A stretch of DNA of 64,000 bases from Athripsodes cinereus (Eukaryota; Arthropoda; Insecta; Trichoptera; Leptoceridae). Below are positions 22,109-31,685 of this stretch, piece by piece. Position numbers and translations under genes: made by a program. Positions within the stretch are counted from its first letter, which is position 1. Every line of letters begins with the position of its first letter. The stretch spans positions 25,501,384 to 25,565,383 of the forward strand of contig OX388317.1 in assembly GCA_947579605.1 (NCBI GenBank). Reading direction: 5' to 3'. A model generated the notes under the pieces. The model made no database searches. It was not told the origin of the DNA and worked only from the letters and a program-made list of their open reading frames with translations.

Positions 22109-22426
22109 TCTAATATATAAAATTCTCGTGTCACGGTGTATGTTATCATACTCCTCCGAAACGGCTGGACCGATTTAATGAAATTTCGTGTGCTTATCGG
22201 GTTGGTCTGAGAATTGGCCAACATCTATTTTTCATAACCTTAAAAGTTAAGGGTGGTCCACCCCGATTTTTTTATTTTTTTTTATTTGTATTTTTATGGT
22301 GAGGCTTTAAAAATACATACAGCCCTAAATTTTCACCCCTTCTACCATCAACCTCTATATTTTAATAGCGATATGTATAGGTATGACAAATGTATATGGC
22401 AAAATAGCGTTTGCCGGGTCAGCTTG
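22109..22426 (+). mobile_element. Helitron-like non-autonomous element, 318 bp
   Basis: It starts TCTAATATATAAAATTCTCG after an A. It ends with hairpin GGCAAA-ATAGCG-TTTGCC (22398-22415), then GGGTCAG, then CTTG before T. TC start, 3' hairpin, near-CTRR end and A|T target match Helitrons. CTTG deviates from CTRR. No RepHel coding. 21753-22108 shows nothing. Confidence 0.6.
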
Positions 22427-22664
22427 TATATTTAGGTATAATTATAAATATGTATGCATACTTATAGCTTCAAAAGTAAAAAAAAAAATGACAAATTTCA
22501 GATAATATGAATGAATCAAAATTAGATTTATGGATTTTATACTGTAGTCACGTAATTTTACAGTTTTTAACCCGAGAAAAAATAGTCTATTTAAATTTGC
22601 TTGATTTCATGATCTCAAAATGAATTGCGTTTTTCATACACAATGTATATATATATAATAAGTT

Positions 22665-23040
22665 ACAGTCCATTGGATTGGTCTGCAACGAGTTTGGTTT
22701 TTCTTCTCCATTCGTCTCTATTCTCAGCCAGTCTTTTCAGCTCTACGTATGAGCCACAGTTCATATCCCTCTTCAGTTGGTCCATATACGCGTCTCTTGG
22801 TCGGCCTCTGCCATTTGTCCCTTCGGTCTTACCCTCCGCGATGGCGATGAGTAGTCTTGGGTGCCTGATGTTGTGGCCAATCCAGTTAGCTCGTTGTTGG
22901 CCGATTCTCTTAAGAAATTGCCTTTTTTCGCCTACCCTGGTTAATACTTCTTCGTTTTCGAATTGTGTTCCGACCAATGGATCTTAAGCATGCGTCTGTA
23001 GCACCACATCTCAAAGGCCGCCAACCTAACCTCACTTATT
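22665..23040 (-). mobile_element. LINE-KRL ORF2 C-terminal fragment
   Basis: The reverse strand gives AFEMWCYRRMLKI in one frame. After a frameshift it gives RVGEKRQFLKRIGQQRANWI, GHNIRHPRLL, GRGRPRDAYMDQLKRDMNC and YVELKRLAENRDEWRRKTK. These are RT thumb and C-terminal motifs of a non-LTR element. Confidence 0.85.
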
Positions 23041-23138
23041 CTTTTCTTCTCAAGACCATTCACTCGTTAGCGAGTAATTTTGTACCTAACTTATAATCAG
23101 TCAAACATAAAAAATATTGTTAATTAATGTGCCGTAGC

Positions 23139-23431
23139 ATAAAATAACACCAGACTTATCCTAACCTACATTACAATAATATCATCAGGAATATATTAAG
23201 TTTGAGTGAACGCAACTAAACTTCGATTATTTTGAATTATTTTTATGAAGATATGTAGTATTTTGCCTGGAGAATAAGAATCCGGTCAAATTTTGTAGAT
23301 TTTTTAAGCACAAAAAAAATAATTCGCATTTTTCGTACGCGTTTGACGTATTATCACAAGTACACACATATTTTATATCTACGTTTGACTGATTTGTTGG
23401 TTAGGTTAGAGTTAGTCTGGTGTTATTTAAT
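23139..23431. mobile_element. MITE, ~293 bp, ~30-bp TIRs
   Basis: ATAAAATAACACCAGACTTA and TCCTAACCTA at the left mirror the right end, whose reverse reads ATTAAATAACACCAGACTAA and CTCTAACCTA (26 of 30). TSD is unclear. No coding. Confidence 0.7.
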
Positions 23432-23508
23432 GCAAAAGCTCATTTATTGACAATCATTTCATTATCATATCATTTCTTGGGTGATAAACTACATATTTAC
23501 ATGAATAT

Positions 23509-24035
23509 CATCATCATCGCCCTCAACGCTCCTCTCGGGAGCACAGGGCAGAAACCAGCCTCCTCCATTCAGAGCGTCTCTGTGCCAATTGCGTCACCTC
23601 TTTCCACGACATTCCTTGCGCTCTGATATCGTTGTCATAGGAACGGTGTATTGTGAAAGAGGGACGCCCGGGCCTACGGAACCCCTGCGGACGGAAGAAA
23701 AGTGCTCCTTTTGGCCAACTATCATTGGGCATTCTCAAAACATGTCCCAGCCAGGACCATCGTCTCTCTTGTATTACGGAGATTACAGGTCTCTGCTGGG
23801 GTGCGCCGGCGCACAGCATCATTTGTAACATGTTCATACCATCTGACATCCAAAATCCTTCTAAGACACTTGTTTTCAAAGCTTAGTATCTTCCGCTCTT
23901 GAGCCTTGGTTAAGTGCCAAGACTCGCAGCCATATAGAAGGATTGGGATGATGCACGCATTGAACAAGCGACATTTTGTCCTGATGCTGAGTCCAGACGC
24001 CTTCCAAACTTTGTTCATGTTGTTGAAAGCCCCGC
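23509..24035 (-). mobile_element. LINE-GAT copy with 12-bp TSD
   Basis: The 527-bp insertion is flanked by TTACATGAATAT (23497-23508, 24036-24047). The reverse strand encodes FNNMNKVWKASGLSIRTKCR, LLYGCESWHLTK and LRRILDVRW (RT thumb), then SWLGHVLRMPNDSWPKGALF and WRRLVSALCSREER before (GAT)n. A frameshift lies between the halves. It is 5' truncated. Confidence 0.95.
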
Positions 24036-24047
24036 TTACATGAATAT

Positions 24048-24839
24048 ACCTAAGTGGAAAATTCCTTTTTTTGTGAGTAAAATAAGTTAACATCTTCTTA
24101 ATATTTGCTCATCATCGAATTAAGAATCCTCCTTCCTTCTGAAAAGAGTTTGCACAGTGTGTTGGTTGTGCAGATGAGCTGTCTGTTGAGTAGGTACCTA
24201 ATATTCTTAGTGAATTGTGAAATTTTCTATTTTACAGGATTTTCGAAAAAAATATAAGTAGTGGATTTATATTTTTACCGGGACTCCATTTTATAAAAAT
24301 AATAATACAATACATAAAATGCACGTGCGCTTTGAATTCTTCATTATTAACTATTTTTTACATACCTACAAATTACTATTGTAAAATAAAGTAGGCATAA
24401 TATTATTTGATTCAATACGTTAGAAAATTATAACAAATCTACCAAAAAAAATTAGAATAAAACTTTGAAAAATCTTACCATTTATATCAATGTGAAAATG
24501 AAAGGGATTCAGTTTGATTAACCTTTTTGTGCCGTGCTTTGAGTTTGTGCAAAATGCGTTAATAATTTTATACATGCCGAAGACCACCACCTGTTAGCGA
24601 TGTATTTTGATTGGATGATGAGTACCTACCGTATTAAAAATTCACCCCCGAAACCGGCGCCTATACACCTATCTCACTTCAACAAATAAATTATTGTATA
24701 TACCTTTCCTCCTTATACGTAAAATAGGCAGGTAAAAAATTGGCCATCGGTGGCAGACACGTAACAAAAATGCATGCATCATTAGTAGGTATTATAATTA
24801 AAATGCATGTGATGAATTAGACCTTTTTTTAAACGTGTT
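24048..24839. other. Upstream region of ato, no repeat recognised
   Basis: AT-rich and free of the window's repeat families. It contains GCAGATGAGCTGTCTG near 24172 (a CAGATG E-box). It may hold enhancer sequence, but nothing can be proved from one sequence. Confidence 0.35.
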
Positions 24840-24908
24840 CATATGTGGTTTTAATGAGATTATTATTGTTATTGTTATTATTCTTTTGTGGAATGATCCT
24901 CACATATG
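24840..24908. promoter_or_regulatory. Paired CATATG E-boxes upstream of ato
   Basis: CATATG occurs at 24840-24845 and 24903-24908, just before the TATA box. Atonal-class bHLH dimers bind CANNTG sites, so auto- or cross-regulation is possible. Two hexamers could also be chance in AT-rich DNA. Confidence 0.35.
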
Positions 24909-24930
24909 GTTTTGAAATTTTCCGAAGGCT

Positions 24931-24938
24931 ATATAAAT
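24931..24938 (+). promoter_or_regulatory. TATA box candidate for ato
   Basis: GGCTATATAAATTAG is a strong TATA match 290 bp before the ato ATG. It would place the start site near 24960. No firm initiator is seen. Confidence 0.45.
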
Positions 24939-24955
24939 TAGTCATTTACCATACG

Positions 24956-25078
24956 ATGTTTAATAGCGCTTTGACCGGCGCCACGCTTACATCGTTTCGC
25001 TCGTGTGTGTATATTGCACCTGTAAAACTGAGAAATCTTTTAAGAGTTATCGTAAAAAACATCGCGAAAATATTTTAA
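24956..25078 (+). CDS. Candidate uORF in the ato leader, 40 codons
   Basis: ATG at 24956 opens MFNSALTGATLTSFRSCVYI.. and ends at TAA 25076-25078, 143 bp before the ato ATG. It would be translated only if transcription starts at or before about 24955, which the TATA position makes borderline. No known domain. Confidence 0.25.
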   Translation: MFNSALTGATLTSFRSCVYIAPVKLRNLLRVIVKNIAKIF

Positions 25079-25221
25079 ATACAAAATTTATCAAATTTGT
25101 GTTTTTGAGAACAATTTTAAATCTGTGTGAACTGAACAAGTGTAAAATTTGAATGAGTGAACATTGAATTTGATTTGCAAAACTTTTTTATGTTTTTGTG
25201 AATTGTTTTTATAAATTAAAA

Positions 25222-26112
25222 ATGGCAACAGAAATGTATGGACATCGTTACATGTACGCCGGAGGACATAAACAAGATACATTTGGAGTGGGTGACAATA
25301 TGACATATTTCTCGTCACCATATTCATATCCAAGATCTCCCGATTCGGGACACGTTTCATTGGACTATCAACCTTCAGCAAACGAGTTGTTACAAAGATA
25401 TGATTGCTCAGATTTGGCTACACCTTCTCCAGGAGACAGCTTCAGATCAATTAGTCCTTCAGAAGTTCATGAAAATCACCACAACATCATTATAAATCAA
25501 GAACAAATACAGCCTCAATTAATAAATAATACAAATGAAAAACATTTCACTCTTTTACCTACAGCAAATACGATAGCTTATCGAGGATTAATACCTAATC
25601 AAGATTTTAATCAAGAATTCTTTTCATCAGAATTATTACCCCCACCTTTGATTGTTGACGATATCAATAATAAAACAGAAATAGTAAATATTAAAACAAA
25701 AAAGAATTACAATAGCAAAAGATCTAATTCACCTAAAAACCAGAAAAAATCTGCAATAGTTGTTAATGAAAGTGCTTTCAATCAAATGGATGAAGGAGAT
25801 TTTATTGAAGATATGGGTGATGACGACAGCTTAATGCAAGACTCGGGAGATGAAGCTTTATATGGTGAAGATTTCGGCGTAGAAGTCAAACGAGGAAGAG
25901 GAAGAGGTAAAGATGTCAGCCCTCTTGTCATGAGAAGGAGGAGGTTGGCAGCGAATGCTAGGGAAAGAAGAAGAATGCAAAATTTAAACAAAGCTTTTGA
26001 CAGATTAAGAACTTATTTACCATCATTAGGTAGTGATAGGCAACTGTCTAAATATGAAACTTTACAAATGGCGCAAACTTATATCACAGCTTTATATGAA
26101 TTGTTACAATAG
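25222..26112 (+). CDS. ato: Atonal, proneural bHLH transcription factor
   Basis: Single-exon gene of 296 codons. The bHLH is the extreme C-terminus (residues 238-296): basic region [20 protein letters not shown], helix 1 [10 protein letters not shown], loop [10 protein letters not shown], helix 2 [30 protein letters not shown], the loop and the C-terminal position match insect Atonal (fly protein about 312 residues, also intronless). Amos is shorter and Cato differs. Residues 190-219 are acidic, 223-230 are a GRGRGK patch and 159-177 a second basic patch; the N-terminus is rich in Ser, Pro, Asn and Gln. The family acts in the nucleus as a heterodimer with Daughterless on E-boxes and specifies photoreceptor and chordotonal precursors. 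The ATG at 25222 (AAAATGG) is the first in frame after a TGA at 25171. No neighbouring gene is seen within 20 kb. Confidence 0.95.
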   Translation: MATEMYGHRYMYAGGHKQDTFGVGDNMTYFSSPYSYPRSPDSGHVSLDYQPSANELLQRYDCSDLATPSPGDSFRSISPSEVHENHHNIIINQEQIQPQLINNTNEKHFTLLPTANTIAYRGLIPNQDFNQEFFSSELLPPPLIVDDINNKTEIVNIKTKKNYNSKRSNSPKNQKKSAIVVNESAFNQMDEGDFIEDMGDDDSLMQDSGDEALYGEDFGVEVKRGRGRGKDVSPLVMRRRRLAANARERRRMQNLNKAFDRLRTYLPSLGSDRQLSKYETLQMAQTYITALYELLQ

Positions 26113-26733
26113 ATAATTATTTGCAAAAGCTCAAATTTAGAAAATTGTTAGATCTCAAAAAAATTAAATTAAACCAAAAATCCCTTCGCCGTCGGAAGTT
26201 TAAAAATAATATAAATTTTTCCATTTTACAATTTTTGATTCGATATTTCATAGAATAGATGCATTTTTACTTAATAAAAATATTTCAGTATTTTTTGGTA
26301 CAAATTATGTTAAAACAAAACTCTTTGTTATATAATTTTTAAGTAGCCCAAAATGTTTTTAAATAATTGTTATTAATTATTATTTATTTAATATTTAAAT
26401 TATTTTATAAAATGTGCTCAAAAAATAATAACATTATGTATATAAAAATAAATATTCGGGACTTGAATATGCCAAGTATTATTAATTTTATATTATGACA
26501 AAAGATAATTATTACCAAATTTATCTGTTTTTAGAATATTTAAGTTTGGTAAAATAATTAATGTATGTGTATAAAACTAAAATGTTTTATTGTATTATGT
26601 AATTTGTTTTGAAGTTATTAAGAATATTTATTTATTATTATTATGAAAAATAAACAAACATGATTAAAAAACAAATTTTCTATTATTGATTTACTTAATT
26701 TTGTAATTTTCCCCTCTTTTTTATCTATCGTTA
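26113..26733 (+). other. ato 3' UTR and poly(A) signals
   Basis: A very AT-rich tail. AATAAA occurs at 26273-26278, 26447-26452 and 26649-26654, any of which could end the transcript. It includes repeated ATTTATT/TTATTTA words, compatible with an unstable mRNA. Confidence 0.5.
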
Positions 26734-26979
26734 CCTCAATGCAGAACTATTCTAAGTTCAAATTTTTGCTAAATTGAGTTTAGCATTAAAAAAATAAGAA
26801 ATGATAATAACAGATTCGAGATAATTTAATGAATCAGAGTTATTAGATTCGTATATAATAAGGCATGTCAAAATTTGCTATAGATATTTTGAATATTTTA
26901 TCATTATTAGAAAAACAAGACTTTAAACTGCTCCTTTAAAAAATCACCCTAAAACACCTAGGATAGTTCTGCATTAAGG
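26734..26979. mobile_element. MITE, 246 bp, TA-flanked, 3' of ato
   Basis: It begins CCTCAATGCAGAACTATTCT and ends ATAGTTCTGCATTAAGG; the ~25-bp TIRs have a few mismatches. TA lies at 26732-26733 and 26980-26981. Tc1/mariner-type layout, non-coding. Confidence 0.8.
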
Positions 26980-27350
26980 TAGCGTTTTGGTACTTTGATA
27001 TAGCCATTTCTTTATAGGTAATTCTTTTTTTTAAATTGCATTTGGTGATAATGGATTAATTGAATAAATTGCACCAAACTTATAATATTCTCAAATTGCT
27101 GTATTTTAAATTTATTGTACCTGTATATGGAAATGTGCTGTAACCTACTTTATTCAGTTCAACCAATCAAATGCCAGCATTTATTGGAGAGACCAAAGGT
27201 ATTTCGGAAGAAAAGAATATTGTTGTTCAAAACGGTAAGTTTTCTATTATTAATAAAACATTATTCTATTAAATTATTTTAATTAAAAAAAAAACGCAGT
27301 GTTACTTTTTTTACACTGGAGTTTTTAATTCAAACTAGTGAATATTTCTT

Positions 27351-27546
27351 AGAGTATGTGCATAGTTTTGTGCACATTTTCTAGAGAACATTGTTTACTA
27401 GAGTAGGTACATAGTTTAGTGCACATTTTCTAGAGAACATTGTTTACTAGAGTAGGTACATAGTTTAGTGCACATTTTCTAGAGAACATTGTTTACTAGA
27501 GTAGGTACATAGTTTAGTGCACATTTTCTAGAGAACATAGTTTACT
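27351..27546 (+). repeat. 49-bp tandem repeat, four units
   Basis: Units start at 27351, 27400, 27449 and 27498 and contain AGAGTAGGTACATAGTTTAG and TTTTCTAGAGAACATTG. Units 2-4 are almost identical; unit 1 is more diverged. Confidence 0.9.
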
Positions 27547-27850
27547 AGTGTATACTAAGCTACATAAATATGTATTCTAATGAACACTGTTTTCTAGAAG
27601 ATATTCACTAGTTTACAAAACTATGTATGCACTCTAGTAAACTACTATACTAAAGTACATAGTTTTGTATTTGTACATAATTTTACAGAACTATTTACTC
27701 TAGCTAGTTAACTACTATAATATACTAAAGTAGTTTACTGTAGTACATAATTTTTTACACTTGTGCATATCTTCTAGAAAACAGTGTTTTCTGTACTCTA
27801 ACATAGCTTTGCATAATGCACACTTTAGGACAATTAAGTTATTCTACTAT
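27547..27850. repeat. Degenerate inverted copies of the tandem unit
   Basis: ACTATGTATGCACTCTAGTA, GTACATAGTTTTG and TTCTAGAAAACAGTG recall the 49-bp unit in both orientations. The whole 27340-27850 block looks like an expanded fold-back repeat. Confidence 0.5.
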
Positions 27851-28322
27851 TTTATGACAACGATTTTTACCTTTATTCAATAGGTATAGAGGAAGTGCCG
27901 CATATTTGGAATACTGCAGGTAATTTGGAATATCGAGGTTTCTCAAAAATGGTTCTGTGCATCTATGTTTTGTTCTATTAAGCTAAAAGAACAAACAGCA
28001 TCCACACCATTTACATGCAAAAATAAGTTTTAAGTTGATATCTTGTGTCGTACGGGTCGGACATATTTCCAAGCTTTTTTAAAAACTTTTTTTCTGGGAA
28101 TTCAATTCTCCCTAAAATCGATCTTAACGTATCCAAAAATTGCTTTAGTTGTTAACATTATTAAATGATATAATTAGTTAATGATCTTATGTTTATTTTT
28201 AAATTATATAATGTTTTATACAATTTATGGAAAATTAAATAAAATGATGGCTTGTTGCTAATTTGGAATACCAACAGTGAATATAATTTGGAATACCTAT
28301 TCCATATTAAAAAGGAACATAA

Positions 28323-28577
28323 AAAAAATCAGAATCTGAATCTTCTGATTTTTCTTTGGTTGCTGATTCTAAAAATGGTGTTGATTCAGATATGTCTGAG
28401 GTTTCTTTTGAAAAGGAGTGCCTGAAACCATCCGAAGAAGATGCAATGTGCTTTTTCTGTAACGGAAAATTTAGTGACAACAGGTGTGAAGAAAATTGTG
28501 TGCAATGCCTAATGTGTGTAATGTGGGTGCACTGTGCATGTGTAGGAAATGATTTGTGGTCCTATATTTGTTATTAG
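28323..28577 (+). pseudogene. Transposase C-terminal zinc-finger remnant
   Basis: The open stretch reads ESESSDFSLVADSKNG.., then CFFCNGKFSDNRCEENCVQC and C-MWVHCACVG.. before a stop. The C-x2-C, W-x-QC-x2-C, W-x-H-x2-C pattern is the PHD-like tail of pogo/Tigger-type DDE transposases. The DDE core is absent, and N-V replaces W-V before QC. Confidence 0.6.
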
Positions 28578-28623
28578 TGTAAATATTATTTAAAAAGTTT
28601 TACATTATTTTATACTTTCCAAT

Positions 28624-28668
28624 AGGTGCAGGTAATTTGGAATAGGGTATTCCAAATTACCTGCACCT
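28624..28668. repeat. 45-bp perfect palindrome inside the pogo-like element
   Basis: Arms of 21 bp (AGGTGCAGGTAATTTGGAAT..) with a GGG loop. It follows the zinc-finger frame's stop by about 45 bp and could act as an internal end or terminator. Confidence 0.9.
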
Positions 28669-28881
28669 TATGTCAAAACACAATTTTTGCCATTTTTCAA
28701 TTATTTGACGTTTTCACTTGTTTTATATAAAAATAACTTCTTTTTTCACATTTTATGTTGACAAGTATAAACTGTATGATAAATAAATGCTATTTCTCTT
28801 AATAAAATGCATTTTGTTTTAATGTTATTCCTTAAAATGTAAATGGTATTCCAAATATGCTGCACTTCCTCTATTATGCAG

Positions 28882-28942
28882 ATATTTCACTGGCTACTCC
28901 ACTTGTGGGAGATGCTGTGATGGTATAGATAGATAGATAAAT
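28882..28942 (+). mobile_element. SINE-A 3' fragment
   Basis: CACTGGCTACTCCACTTGTG, GAGATGCTGTGATGGTATAG and an ATAGATAGATAG tail. Confidence 0.8.
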
Positions 28943-29954
28943 CAAAATTAAGATTCAAAATCTGAGAAATAATTTCAATAAAAAAGTAATATTTTATATA
29001 ATAATAATATGTATCTATTTGATATGGTCAATTTGAATTAATTGAAAATAATTGTTAGACAAAACGATATTTATTATAGTTCAATAAATTGGCTCGTGTA
29101 AATTGAGTCGTTGGTACTAGATCTCATAGGTGTAATTTAAATGTTTAATCAATATAACTATTTATTTTATATCGTGTTTATGAACTATAAATAAATAAAG
29201 AACATACATATAGGTATTTATATAAAATATTCGTTTAATATATTATTTTAAATCGTTGTTAGTTGGGTACATTATATTTAAACATAGTCACTAGTTTTTT
29301 GTTAAGTCAATTCCTAATGTTATGCTATTTACTTATATAATTATGGCAATTAATTGTGTATTTCTTTGTTTGCTGTTTTCAAATATTAACATTTGGAATC
29401 AATGTATTTAATTTGAAAAATAATGTTGTGAGAAAAATAGACGGTTGTCAGCAGTAAAATTTTTGTTCAAATTAACAACTGTACACAAGAAATGAGTAAA
29501 ATAGTCAATAACATTAATTTCTTCTTATTTTATATTTTTTATTTGAGTTAAGTTGGAAGATATCGCTTCTGCGATAAACTGACCCTTTGCACAATGATAT
29601 ATTACCTCACTTTATAATTTCGAAGCTGTTTATGTTTTCTTTATTTTGAAATATTTTTATTTCTTCTTCACTCTTTTGTGATTAAGTACATGCTGTTCAT
29701 TATGACATCTTCCAGTAAACAGCCACATCGAAGACATAATATATGAAACTTAAAAAAAATATGGGTCAAAGATACAACGGTCAGAATGATATAAAAATAA
29801 CATCTTAATTTGATTGATACCGAATGTTATAATTATAAAGGAAACAATATTATACATTTCATACCAAACAGTATATAATTATAAAATCTTATTCAAATAG
29901 GCAGTAGGTATCTATACATTTTATTTCAATTTATAGGTATGCATTATATTCATA
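28943..29954. other. AT-rich; LINE-T word at 29552-29606
   Basis: AAGTTGGAAGATATCGCTTC and TGCGATAAACTGACCCTTTG at 29552-29597 are LINE-T 3' UTR. Nothing else is recognised. Confidence 0.4.
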
Positions 29955-30510
29955 CACTGAGAAAAATACTCATAACGAATCATTGGTACGTACTATCAGA
30001 TTAGGACCAGAGATAGTACAAACTATTTATAAGTACGAATCTATAATATTAACCTATCGCAAACATCATCATCGCCCTCAACGCTCCTCTCGGTAGCACA
30101 GGGCAGAAACCAGCCTCCTCCATTCAGAGCGTCTCTGTGCCAATTGCGTCACCTCTTCCCACCTCTTCCACCCAGCAGAGACCTGTAATCTCCGTAATAC
30201 AAGAGAGACGATGGTCCTGGCTGGGACATGTTTTGAGAATGCCCAATGATAGTTGGCCAAAAAGAGCACTGTTCTTCCGTCCGCAGGGGTTCCGTAGGCC
30301 CGGGCGTCCCTCTTTCACAATACACCTTTCCAAACTATCCATTCCATCTATCGCAAACAAGTCGTTGATAAATTTACCAACTATTTGTTTGCGATAGGTT
30401 AATATTATAGATTCGTACTAATGAATCGTTTGTACTATCTCTGGTCCTAATCTGACAGTACGTACCTACCAATGATTCGTTGTGAAATTTGGTTAGTATT
30501 TTTCTCAGTG
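29955..30510. mobile_element. CACTGAG MITE split by LINE-GAT
   Basis: CACTGAGAAAAATACTCATA to TTTCTCAGTG, with TA at 29953-29954 and 30511-30512. Without the insert and one TSD it is about 262 bp, like the intact copy at 6026-6291. Confidence 0.9.
30066..30347 (-). mobile_element. LINE-GAT insertion with 5' inversion
   Basis: TSD CTATCGCAAACA (30054-30065, 30348-30359). 30066 to ~30170 is the LINE 3' end in reverse ((GAT)n first). ~30173-30327 is an upstream LINE segment in forward orientation (CAGCAGAGACCTGTAATCTC to TCACAATACACC). A short LINE stretch is lost at the junction. This is the twin-priming signature. Confidence 0.9.
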
Positions 30511-30540
30511 TAGATAATCATTTATACTATTCAATATTTG

Positions 30541-30697
30541 GAGAACAGTCTCTCACTCTTTGCTGTCAGTTTTCGGGTGTCCTGTAAGAGGTACGTATTC
30601 ATAAAACATCATGTTTGAAATATTTAACATCTTCTGTCTGGTATGCTACCGATTCTGAATGTCTCAGAATATTTATTGGCACGGAGAGGACAACTTA
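30541..30697 (+). mobile_element. SINE-A fragment
   Basis: TTTCGGGTGTCCTGTAAGAG, GATTCTGAATGTCTCAGAAT and TTGGCACGGAGAGGACAACT. Confidence 0.75.
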
Positions 30698-31685
30698 CTT
30701 AAAACGGAAAATATAAAAACATTGCGTAAAAAAATTAGGAAATCCAAATAATACACATGCTTACATATGTATAAGTATAAGTTCTAGATGAGCAAAAAGA
30801 ATGAAAAATATAGACGAAACTGTTTACGTTTATAATATATTGGACTATGAATCAGCAGAGCCAAGATTTGGATCCCACCGCCGATCTTCACGAATTTTAT
30901 TTCAAAATTTATTTATAAAATTGTAGATGGGTTGTACAATATGTAATTGCTGCTACCTTAGTAGATATGTGATTTACCAGTCTTTTTTAAAAAAGCTTCG
31001 TCAATCGGATAACTTAAAAGATGTATTTTTTTAAAATCCTTTTTTACTCCAATTTAAAAGTCACGGGGCTATATCAGGGGTTATTCAGCAGAAGAAAAAA
31101 ATATACGCATACTGTTTCCTCTGACAATTTAATTATTGCTCTATTTGGTCGCTTTGTATGAACGAGGCTTGTCAGGCCGTGGCGCAAGGATATCGAATAT
31201 ACTATATTTTTTATGTAGTTTCCTGCTTCATTTATCGTAATAACATACTGAAATATTTTTTGATGTTGATCGTAGAAATAGAACGTAAAGGATGAAAGAT
31301 TTTTTATTTATATTTTTCAACTAGAACCTTTATAATGCATGCACATTTTTTCGAAATAAGAACGAAAACAGAATGTCCTATGCTTTTGTGATCTCGAATT
31401 TAGTTCAGTATCTACGATATATTTAGTTTCATATGATACAATATTTATGTACCGTATAGTTTTACTTTTTTGCTTTATTTTGTGACCCAGAAAGGATTTC
31501 CTGACGCTCAATAGATGCGGCGATACTGCTGGTTATCCAACTTTAAGAATCATAGTGATGTTTAATATAAATTATTTAAATAGAATCTCACAAGTATTTT
31601 AAGGATATTCAAAAAAAAAAAATTGCTATAAAACATTCTGTTGAAATCCTACAAGATTTTTAACATCATTGAATTAGAAAAATAA
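30698..31685. other. No gene recognised
   Basis: 30855-30890 has AGATTTGGATCCCACCGCCG, faintly B-box-like. No long frame. Confidence 0.35.

Larger units (their letters stand above)
27889..28871 (+). mobile_element. Pogo/Tigger-like deletion derivative, 983 bp
   Basis: 26-bp TIRs with one mismatch (GAGGAAGTGC..GCATATTTGG..) are flanked by TA at 27887-27888 and 28872-28873. Six or more TTTGGAATA words lie in the ends and body, perhaps transposase sites. It retains only a zinc-finger tail coding segment. Confidence 0.85.

Noticed and set aside
23589..23828. Several overlapping plus-strand frames with arginine- and proline-rich peptides
   Set aside because: They are antisense to the LINE-GAT ORF; the reverse strand carries the RT motifs.
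25198..25221. Upstream in-frame GTG start for ato
   Set aside because: Eukaryotic initiation and the AAAATGG context favour the ATG at 25222.
25782..25991. 69-codon minus-strand frame
   Set aside because: Shadow of the ato coding sequence.
30137..30397. Continuous 86-codon plus-strand frame
   Set aside because: It is created by the inversion joint of the twin-primed LINE and crosses two elements.
30840..30900. tRNA-derived SINE head (GATTTGGATCCCACC)
   Set aside because: Only a weak B-box, no A-box at proper spacing and no second copy.
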